Source of the DNA: Phenylobacterium sp.
Lineage (GTDB): Bacteria; Pseudomonadota; Alphaproteobacteria; Caulobacterales; Caulobacteraceae
Assembly: GCA_028291285.1 (NCBI GenBank)
Contig: JAQGIJ010000403.1
Coordinates: 1 to 8,974 of the forward strand
DNA length: 8,974 bases
Reading direction: 5' to 3'
The position numbers were made by a program, and so were the translations under genes. Under the pieces are notes generated by a model that had not been told where the DNA came from, did no database searches, and saw only the letters and a program-made list of their open reading frames with translations. Shown here piece by piece: positions 1 to 4,225 of this stretch. Position 1 is the stretch's first letter; each line of letters starts with the position of its first letter.

Positions 1-356
1 GGCGGCTGCTCAGGGTCGGCGAAACCGCGGGCGAAGGCCGCCCGCGCCGTCTCGGCCTGGCGGGCATAGCCCAGGTCTTCCAGGGCGCGCAGGCTGAGCA
101 GGAAACGGCCGCGCGGGCTCTGCGCGAAGCACGCGGCGCGACGGCAGGCGGCTTCGGCGTCGGCGCGGATCTCGTCTGGGCCGCGCGGCGGATGCGACGG
201 CTGAGCCGCAAGCCCCGACCAGCCGACCCCGCCGGCGCGGGCGGCCTCGGCGACGCGCTCGGCCAGCCGCGCCTGTTCGGCGCGGGTCTCGCGTTCGATG
301 AAGGGCGTCACGCAGATCGCGCGGACATCGTCGAGCGTGAAGCGCCGCTCTGGCAT
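1..356 (-). CDS. Hypothetical protein, C-terminus cut by window edge
   Basis: This leftward reading frame begins at the ATG at 356-354 and stays open to the left edge, giving 118 visible codons (MPERRFTLDDVRAICVTPFI...). It has a strong ribosome binding site, GGAGGAGAGG, five bases before the ATG, and GC-rich third positions throughout. The protein looks soluble and helical, rich in Ala, Arg and Glu. A central stretch resembles a coiled helix (ERETRAEQARLAERVAEAAR), and cysteines lie in a CRRAACF segment. There is no signal peptide or membrane segment. I do not recognise the family. Its upstream region carries a 15-bp palindrome (383-397) almost identical to one upstream of the adjacent repressor gene, so it is a likely target of that repressor. 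Real gene: fairly sure. Function: unknown. Confidence 0.7.
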   Translation of the reverse strand, partial: MPERRFTLDDVRAICVTPFIERETRAEQARLAERVAEAARAGGVGWSGLAAQPSHPPRGPDEIRADAEAACRRAACFAQSPRGRFLLSLRALEDLGYARQAETARAAFARGFADPEQP

Positions 357-382
357 GAATCCTCTCCTCCACGAGTCGGAAA

Positions 383-397
383 GGTATAATATATACC
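383..397. promoter_or_regulatory. Putative repressor operator O1 (GGTATAATATATACC)
   Basis: This is an inverted repeat, GGTATA-ATA-TATACC, with perfect 6-bp arms. It sits 26 bp upstream of the start codon at 356, in the gap between the repressor gene and the partial gene. Read on the minus strand with two flanking bases on each side (19 bp), it matches the site at 1166-1184 at 17 of 19 positions. It contains the only AT-rich, -10-like sequence in this gap. A TTGCAT lies upstream on the minus strand (409-404), but its spacing to a good -10 is poor. Binding by the S24 repressor encoded next door is inferred. Confidence 0.6.
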
Positions 398-413
398 GTT
401 ACAATGCAACCAT

Positions 414-427
414 CGCCGAGCTCGGCG
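414..427. other. 14-bp perfect GC palindrome downstream of repressor gene
   Basis: CGCCGAGCTCGGCG is fully self-complementary and lies 24 bp beyond the repressor stop codon, before operator O1. It could form a short hairpin that weakly separates repressor transcripts from the downstream gene. No T-tract follows on the minus strand, so it is not a canonical terminator. Confidence 0.3.
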
Positions 428-451
428 GCGCGAATCGCGGGAGGAAATGGC

Positions 452-1108
452 TCAGGCGACCTGGCGCTCGCCGGCGCGGCGGATGATCCGGCGGGCCTGT
501 TTCGGCGGGATGATCGCCGTGGGCTCGGCGGCCCAACGCAGTCGGACGTCCTCGATCGGCGGGCCCACCTGGCTCTCGAGCATATAGACCTCCGAACGCG
601 AGCCGCGCAGCAGGCGCTTGAAGAGTACGCGGCCATCCTCGGTCTCGACGATGCAGTAGTAGCCCAGCATGTCCGGGGTGGGCGGATTGCGCTGGTCTTC
701 GAAGTAGATCAGCGAGCCGTCCTCTGCGATGGCGCGCATCGAGTGGCCCACCACCTCCAGCGCCACCGCGTCGGCGGTGCCGCCAGGCGGCACCGGAACG
801 GTGTCGAAGCCCTCCTGCCCGTCGGTCTGGATCACGGAGCCCTCCGTATCGGCGCCGACGCGGCCGATGATCCGCACCATGGGCTCGGCGCCCGGCTGCA
901 TCGCGCCGGTCTCGTCGTAGAGCCATTCGGCGCGCACGCCGAAGGCCTGGGCGTACTCCTTGGCCTTGCGGAAGGAGAAGGGCGCGTTGCCGTTCTCGTT
1001 CGACTTGTAGGTGTTCTCGTTCCAGCCGAAGCGCGTCGCAGCATCGCTCGCGCGCTCGAAGCCCGCAGCGATCCGCGCCTGCCGAAGCCGGTCGTGGCGT
1101 TCACCCAT
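452..1108 (-). CDS. LexA/CI-like transcriptional repressor: HTH plus S24 peptidase domain
   Basis: This 218-residue protein has an N-terminal helix-turn-helix (about residues 5-65: RLRQARIAAGFERASDAATR, then NENTYKSNENG). A LexA/CI-type S24 domain follows (about 78-215). The catalytic dyad is visible: Ser123 in VVGHSM and Lys164 in VLFKRLL, 41 residues apart, as in the family. The usual Ala-Gly self-cleavage bond is not seen; the matching segment reads GRVGADTEG (82-90). I chose the ATG at 1108 because the HTH homology begins there and an AGG precedes it by 9 bases. An ATG at 1144 would add 12 residues but lacks a ribosome binding site and falls inside an operator-like palindrome. Two such palindromes (1133-1147, 1168-1182) lie upstream, so autoregulation is likely. 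A phage-type or stress-response repressor is the best call; the regulated genes are inferred from the sites. Confidence 0.9.
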   Translation of the reverse strand: MGERHDRLRQARIAAGFERASDAATRFGWNENTYKSNENGNAPFSFRKAKEYAQAFGVRAEWLYDETGAMQPGAEPMVRIIGRVGADTEGSVIQTDGQEGFDTVPVPPGGTADAVALEVVGHSMRAIAEDGSLIYFEDQRNPPTPDMLGYYCIVETEDGRVLFKRLLRGSRSEVYMLESQVGPPIEDVRLRWAAEPTAIIPPKQARRIIRRAGERQVA

Positions 1109-1132
1109 GGTGGGAAACCTACCACGCGCGGC

Positions 1133-1147
1133 GGTATAAAACATGCC
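1133..1147. promoter_or_regulatory. Putative repressor operator O2 (GGTATAAAACATGCC)
   Basis: This 15-bp near-palindrome has arms GGTAT/ATGCC with one mismatch. It matches O3 at 13 of 15 positions and lies 24 bp upstream of the repressor start at 1108. On the minus strand it contains TTATAC, a plausible -10 for the repressor gene, so binding would be expected to shut off the repressor's own promoter. Its centre is 35 bp from that of O3. Confidence 0.55.
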
Positions 1148-1167
1148 AAAACGCTTGACGGCGCTAC

Positions 1168-1182
1168 GGTATATAACATACC
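1168..1182. promoter_or_regulatory. Putative repressor operator O3 (GGTATATAACATACC)
   Basis: This 15-bp near-palindrome has perfect 5-bp arms (GGTAT/ATACC). It lies in the 91-bp gap between the 86-residue gene and the repressor gene. With flanks (1166-1184) it matches the minus-strand reading of O1 at 17 of 19 positions. A TTGACG lies just upstream on the plus strand (1155-1160), 17 bp before ATACCT, so a rightward antisense promoter is conceivable but weak. Operator function is inferred from repetition, symmetry and position. Confidence 0.55.
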
Positions 1183-1199
1183 TTAACTCCCATGACCTC

Positions 1200-1460
1200 T
1201 CAGCTGGCCAGCCTCAGAACGACCGCCGCGCACTCCGCCGGCGCGGCGCACGGCGCCGGAGCCGTCCCGGCGTCCATGGCGGCCAGGGTGCGCACCAGGC
1301 CCGGGCAGGCGCGGCAGGTGGAGCACCGGGCGGCCATGCCGCGCAGGCGCAGCTCGTCACGGAGCGCCAGCGGCCGGGCGGGTTGGTATGAGAGCAGTTC
1401 GATCCGCGTGCGGTCGGCGCACCGGCGCCGCGCGATCTCCCCTGGATACGCTGGGGTCAT
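1200..1460 (-). CDS. Small cysteine-cluster protein (86 aa), function unknown
   Basis: The start is the ATG at 1460, chosen because GGGAGG precedes it by 7 bases. An ATG at 1529 would add 23 residues without a visible ribosome binding site. The protein is Arg/Ala-rich and has a cysteine cluster in the segment MAARCSTCRACPGL (Cys46, Cys49, Cys52), with further cysteines at 71 and 77 after a Pro/Ala stretch. This looks like a small metal-binding site, zinc or iron-sulfur. The MxARCxxCxxC pattern is shared with the next gene upstream (1545-1823), so the two are probably paralogues. The layout (RC..C near the C-terminus, then AP..C) loosely recalls the alphaproteobacterial DUF6455 family, from memory and with low certainty. 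No signal peptide or membrane helix is seen. It lies in a leftward series ahead of the S24 repressor. Confidence 0.65.
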   Translation of the reverse strand: MTPAYPGEIARRRCADRTRIELLSYQPARPLALRDELRLRGMAARCSTCRACPGLVRTLAAMDAGTAPAPCAAPAECAAVVLRLAS

Positions 1461-1544
1461 TACACGACCTCCCGCTGTACTTTGTTCTTCCCACGCGTAT
1501 ATGGCGACTCGATTGGTGCAGCTTGTCAATGCGCCCCGCGGGCC

Positions 1545-1823
1545 TCACGGCGGCGCTAGGCCCGTCGCTGCGCAGAGGCCGCAGGCTCGGCAGCGGGCGC
1601 GCATCTCCTCCAGCGCCGGCGCGCGCAAGGCCTCGAACTCGGCCGCCGTGATCGGCGCGCCCGCCGCGGCGACGTCCCTGGCCGGCGCATGCATCAGGAA
1701 GTCCCGCGTGCGCGAGAGGGTGGCGTTGCAGGCGCGCGCCGCAGAGCGCGTCCGCGGCAGGGTCGCTATTTCGGCGTACGACAGCATGACCAGCGCCGCC
1801 GTCTTCGGGTTCGCTCCAGCCAT
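1545..1823 (-). CDS. Small cysteine-cluster protein (92 aa) with an upstream SOS box
   Basis: The reading frame MAGANPKTAALVMLSYAEIA... has strongly GC-rich third positions and ends with MRARCRACGLCAATGLAPP, placing Cys78, Cys81 and Cys84 in a CxxCxxC cluster. This matches the cluster in the 86-residue neighbour (MxARCxxCxxC), which suggests a duplicated small metal-binding protein. Another cysteine is Cys32. No Shine-Dalgarno sequence precedes the ATG at 1823. An internal ATG at 1787 (MLSYAEIA) is an alternative start with no better site, so the start is uncertain. A perfect GAAC-N7-GAAC LexA-type box lies 25 bp upstream of the ATG at 1823, so damage induction is likely if the box is functional. 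The function is not recognised. A role as an SOS-induced small regulator would be inference only. Confidence 0.6.
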   Translation of the reverse strand: MAGANPKTAALVMLSYAEIATLPRTRSAARACNATLSRTRDFLMHAPARDVAAAGAPITAAEFEALRAPALEEMRARCRACGLCAATGLAPP

Positions 1824-1848
1824 CCGCAGACGATCGAACTCTCATCAT

Positions 1849-1863
1849 GAACATAACACGAAC
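1849..1863. promoter_or_regulatory. Candidate LexA (SOS) box GAAC-N7-GAAC
   Basis: The sequence GAACATAACACGAAC, or GTTC-N7-GTTC on the minus strand, is an exact match to the LexA operator known in Alphaproteobacteria such as Rhodobacter and Caulobacter. A third GAAC lies at 1836-1839. The box is in the divergent gap between the leftward 92-residue gene (25 bp to its ATG) and the rightward GcrA-family gene (67 bp to its ATG). The short distance favours control of the leftward gene, but either or both could respond. Confidence 0.6.
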
Positions 1864-1930
1864 AGAATAGGTTATCGCGCGCCCCGCGCCGCTGCGGCGC
1901 CGCGCCTCACATCGGCCAAGGACGACCGCC

Positions 1931-2458
1931 ATGCCCTGGACTGACGCGCAGATCGCGCTGCTCACTCAGCTCTGGACGCAAGGGGTCTCAGCCAGCGGGA
2001 TCGCCGCGGAGCTGGGCGACGTCAGCCGCAGCGCCGTGCTCGGCAAGCTCCATCGGCTGAAGCTGCTGAAGAGCCGGCAGGCCGCCTCGGCCCCCCGGCG
2101 CTACGAGGGCGAGCCGGCCGTGGGCGGGCCCGTCCCGGTGCGAACCGGGTCATCCGCAGCCGGCCCAGGACCGAGCTCCACCGTCCCGCCGCAGCCGCCG
2201 CGATCGCCCTGGAAGACTTCGGTGTTCCGCCCGCTCGCAGGCACGGCGCCGCGCCCCTGGCTCTGCCGCGAGGCCGGAGAGTGCGCCTTCCCGGTGGACG
2301 GGGATGGCGAGGCGGTGGTCGCTTGCTGCGCCCCTGCCGGCTTCCGCAGCGCCTACTGCCCCGCGCACCACGCGATCGTGTTCAGGCCCGCCGCGCCGAT
2401 GGCGGCGCCGGCGGAGCCGCCACAGGCGGCCGCGCGCCCCGGCCGCTGGGCGGCATGA
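1931..2458 (+). CDS. GcrA-family cell cycle regulator (divergent paralogue)
   Basis: This 175-residue protein is close to the length of Caulobacter GcrA (about 173). The N-terminal domain (residues 1-47) reads MPWTDAQIALLTQLW, then GVSASGIAAELGDVSRSAVLGKLHRL, the typical GcrA DNA-binding domain, which in the family recognises GANTC-methylated promoters. A low-complexity Pro/Ala/Ser linker follows (about 50-110). The C-terminus keeps the sigma-interaction-like pattern: Cys118 in ECAFP, Cys132-Cys133, Cys143 and His146-His147 in AYCPAHH. The usual Trp of CxWP is Phe here. AAGGA lies 8 bases before the ATG. The diverged sequence and accessory-like context suggest a paralogue, not the housekeeping gcrA. 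The next gene starts 33 bp downstream and is probably co-transcribed. Family assignment is firm; the regulon is unknown. Confidence 0.88.
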   Translation: MPWTDAQIALLTQLWTQGVSASGIAAELGDVSRSAVLGKLHRLKLLKSRQAASAPRRYEGEPAVGGPVPVRTGSSAAGPGPSSTVPPQPPRSPWKTSVFRPLAGTAPRPWLCREAGECAFPVDGDGEAVVACCAPAGFRSAYCPAHHAIVFRPAAPMAAPAEPPQAAARPGRWAA

Positions 2459-2491
2459 GCACGAGCCAGCTTCAATCAGGAGTCGCCCAAG

Positions 2492-3121
2492 ATGAACGTC
2501 AGAGCCAAGGGCCGCGGGCGACCCCGCAAGGCGGGTCCGCGCCATCCCTCCGGCCAGCTGGTGCAGAAGGTCGAGCCGAACGCCAAGGTGGTGGAGATTC
2601 GCCGCGCCTTGCTGGGCGCCACCCCGGCCGGGCTCGCCCAGGCCGAGGACCCGATGGCGCTGGCGCTGGCGCGCGGCTGGATCACGGCCGAGCAGCATCA
2701 GGCGGGCGCGGGCTACGCCGCCCTGTGGCGCCGCTCGCATCCGCAGCGGCGCGCGCCGGGCCTCGCCGAGAAGCCGGAGCCTGTCGGCCGCGACCTGCGC
2801 CGCATCGGCGAGTTGCCGGACGCCGAGATCGTCGCCGCGTTCGAGGCGATGCTCCTGGCGGGCGAACGCTCGGCGCCGGCCAGCGAGGCCTCGCAGGCGG
2901 AGGCGCGCGGCCGCTACAACGCCATGAGCCGGGCGATGACCGCGGCCGAGCAGAACGAGGTCTTCCTCTGCTTCTGCCTTGCCTCCTGGCCGCAGTGGAT
3001 CCTGCAGCGCTGCGCCGGCCGGTTCGAGACCAGCTGGGAGCGCAAGCACCGGCTCCTGGTGAGCGGCCTGGAGACGCTGTCGGGGGTGCGCAGACCGAGG
3101 CGCGTCGGCGTCGGAGGCTGA
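2492..3121 (+). CDS. Hypothetical protein with N-terminal AT-hook-like motif (209 aa)
   Basis: The ATG has AGGAG 9 bases upstream (2478-2482). The first 15 residues are very basic and contain RGRPRK (residues 8-13), the core of an AT-hook that binds the minor groove of AT-rich DNA. The rest is mainly helical, with a segment ALARGWITAEQHQAGAGYAA (about 56-75) of the kind seen in alphaproteobacterial phage or regulatory proteins. A later segment is enriched in Phe, Cys and Trp (VFLCFCLASWPQWILQRC, about 152-169). No signal peptide is present. I do not recognise the family. It follows the GcrA-family gene by 33 bp, probably in one operon, so a DNA-binding or accessory regulatory role is plausible but unproven. 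Its stop is only 4 bp from the stop of the convergent 3126-3311 gene. Confidence 0.75.
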   Translation: MNVRAKGRGRPRKAGPRHPSGQLVQKVEPNAKVVEIRRALLGATPAGLAQAEDPMALALARGWITAEQHQAGAGYAALWRRSHPQRRAPGLAEKPEPVGRDLRRIGELPDAEIVAAFEAMLLAGERSAPASEASQAEARGRYNAMSRAMTAAEQNEVFLCFCLASWPQWILQRCAGRFETSWERKHRLLVSGLETLSGVRRPRRVGVGG

Positions 3122-3125
3122 GCCG

Positions 3126-3311
3126 TCAGACCACGCGCTCGACGGTGGCGATGCGGCGCTCGTCGCGCCAGACTTCGACCTGCCGCACGCCGGCGCGGCG
3201 GCGAAGCAGGCCGCGGCCGAGGTCGAGAGCCTCGGCGTCGTGGGCGAGCGCCACGGTCTGCAGGGTGGGTTCGGGCGCGTCGGACGCGAAGGCCTTGAGG
3301 ACGTATTGCAT
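3126..3311 (-). CDS. Small conserved-looking hypothetical protein (61 aa)
   Basis: The frame MQYVLKAFASDAPEPTLQTVA... encodes 61 residues, ending in EVWRDERRIATVERVV. It has balanced composition, predicted strand-helix-strand character and GC-rich third positions, so it is more likely real than the opposite-strand frames. A weak ribosome binding site (GGTGA) lies 6 bases before the ATG. No cysteines, signal peptide or membrane segment are seen. The pattern of a hydrophobic strand, an acidic AEALDLG helix and a basic final strand suggests a small soluble alpha/beta protein. It is convergent with the AT-hook gene, with a 4-bp gap, and divergent from the PP-loop gene. The function is unknown. 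Confidence 0.6.
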   Translation of the reverse strand: MQYVLKAFASDAPEPTLQTVALAHDAEALDLGRGLLRRRAGVRQVEVWRDERRIATVERVV

Positions 3312-3355
3312 CTGCCGTCACCGATTTGCCGAGCCTTTGCCGGCCCTTGGCTGTC

Positions 3356-3363
3356 TTTATAGC
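3356..3363 (-). promoter_or_regulatory. Possible -10 element GCTATAAA
   Basis: On the minus strand GCTATAAA matches the Caulobacter housekeeping -10 (GCTANAWC) at most positions and lies 45 bp upstream of the ATG at 3311. No convincing -35 is found at 16-18 bp. It is a candidate promoter for the 61-residue gene only. Confidence 0.3.
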
Positions 3364-3410
3364 GGCAAGACCTTGACGTTCCGCCAACGGCCCGAGGCGC
3401 CCTGCTTTCG

Positions 3411-3426
3411 CGGGCTCGGCAGCCCG
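3411..3426 (+). other. Hairpin CGGGCT-CGGC-AGCCCG in the leader of the PP-loop gene
   Basis: There is a six-base-pair GC stem with a 4-base loop, followed at once by GGCTATAGCC (3425-3434), itself a palindrome that resembles a -10 element. It lies 41 bp upstream of the GTG start at 3468. It could be part of the promoter or the 5' leader. There is no T-tract, so a terminator is unlikely. Confidence 0.25.
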
Positions 3427-3467
3427 GCTATAGCCACGGCCTTGCTCTGGCTCTTCGGGAGATCGCC

Positions 3468-4088
3468 GTGGCCCAGCGTCGCGCCGTCATGTTCTGGAGT
3501 GGCGGCAAGGATTCCGCCCTGGCGCTCGACCGCGTGCAGCGCGCCGGCGATTACGAGGTCGCGGCCCTGATCACCACGGTCAATCCGGAATTCCGCCGGG
3601 TCTCCATGCACGGGGTGCGCGAGGCGCTGGTGGAGGCGCAGGCCGCGGCCGCGGGCCTGCCGCTGGAGAAGATGTACGTGGGCTCCGCGAGCTCGAACGA
3701 GGCCTATGTGGCGGCGCTGCGGGCGGTGCTGGCGGAGCAGCGGGCGAAGGGCGCCGAGGCCGTGATCTTCGGCGACATCTTCCTGGCCGACCTGCGCGCC
3801 TGGCGCGAGGGGTTCCTGGCGGAATGCGGCCTGGCCGGCGTCTTCCCGCTGTGGGGCGAGGATACCTCGCGTCTCGCCGCGGAGTTCGTAGATCGGGGCT
3901 TCAAGGCGGTGGTCTGCTGCGCCGACGATGCGCGGCTGGACGAGACGGCGGTGGGGCGGACGCTCGACGCGGGCTTCTTTGCCGGGCTGCCGGCCGGCGT
4001 CGACCCCTGCGGCGAGAACGGCGAGTACCACAGCTTCGTGCATGACGGCCCGGTGTTCCGCCGCCCGGTGGCCTTCGCCATGGGCTAG
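3468..4088 (+). CDS. PP-loop ATPase, diphthine-ammonia ligase-like (DUF71/COG2102), interrupted by an in-frame TAG
   Basis: Translation starts at GTG 3468, with GGGAG 6 bases upstream. The PP-loop motif SGGKDS is at residues 11-16 (VMFWSGGKDSALAL), and the family's C-terminal signature GENGEYHSFVHDGPVF is at about 182-197. These proteins activate a substrate carboxylate with ATP by adenylation; eukaryotic Dph6 amidates diphthine. The bacterial substrate is unknown, since bacteria lack diphthamide. Homologues also have VSMHGVREALVEAQ-type and FGDIFLADLRAW-type segments, both present. The frame stops at TAG 4086-4088 after 206 residues, yet it continues as 44 further codons to 4223 that resemble the missing C-terminus. 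The encoded product is therefore probably truncated, unless the TAG is a sequencing error or is read through. The gene pairs with the BtuF-like gene at 4226. Confidence 0.88.
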   Translation: MAQRRAVMFWSGGKDSALALDRVQRAGDYEVAALITTVNPEFRRVSMHGVREALVEAQAAAAGLPLEKMYVGSASSNEAYVAALRAVLAEQRAKGAEAVIFGDIFLADLRAWREGFLAECGLAGVFPLWGEDTSRLAAEFVDRGFKAVVCCADDARLDETAVGRTLDAGFFAGLPAGVDPCGENGEYHSFVHDGPVFRRPVAFAMG

Positions 4089-4223
4089 ACCGTCTATCGG
4101 CCGCTCGGAACCGCGCCGGAGGCCGGCGACGAGGACCATCCGCCGATCCCGGTCCCGGCGGCGCCGGCGCAGACCAAGACCCGCGGCTTCTGGTTCGTCG
4201 ACCTATTGCCGGAAGAGGCCTGA
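4089..4223 (+). pseudogene. In-frame C-terminal continuation of the PP-loop gene after the TAG
   Basis: Reading on in the same frame after TAG 4086-4088 gives TVYRPLGTAPEAGDEDH, then a Pro/Ala linker, then TKTRGFWFVDLLPEEA and TGA at 4221-4223. The ending FWF-DLLP is what proteins of this family normally carry at their C-terminus, and GC-rich third positions continue without a break. With this part included, the gene would have 251 coding residues' worth of sequence plus one stop and would end 2 bp before the ATG of the next gene, the usual tight operon spacing. The most economical view is a single-base change (for example GAG, CAG or AAG to TAG). Confidence 0.7.
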
Positions 4224-4225
4224 GC

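Noticed and set aside
1109..1123. Possible fourth operator GGTGGGAAACCTACC just upstream of the repressor ATG
   Set aside because: Only the outer bases match the operator consensus and the AT-rich core is absent; it also overlaps the ribosome binding region.
1496..1529. TTGACA-like -35 (1529-1524, minus strand) upstream of the 86-residue gene
   Set aside because: The nearest -10-like sequence (CATATA) is about 20 bp away, too far for a standard promoter; not strong enough to annotate.
1192..1944. Long rightward open frame (250 codons) opposite the two cysteine-cluster genes
   Set aside because: Low-complexity Arg/Ala/Ser translation, no ribosome binding site, and antisense to two frames with good starts and protein-like composition. 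It looks like a GC-rich shadow frame.
2150..3049. Leftward 299-codon open frame over the GcrA-family and AT-hook genes
   Set aside because: Arg/Ala/Leu-rich shadow translation with no recognisable domain; the plus-strand frames have clear family motifs and ribosome binding sites.
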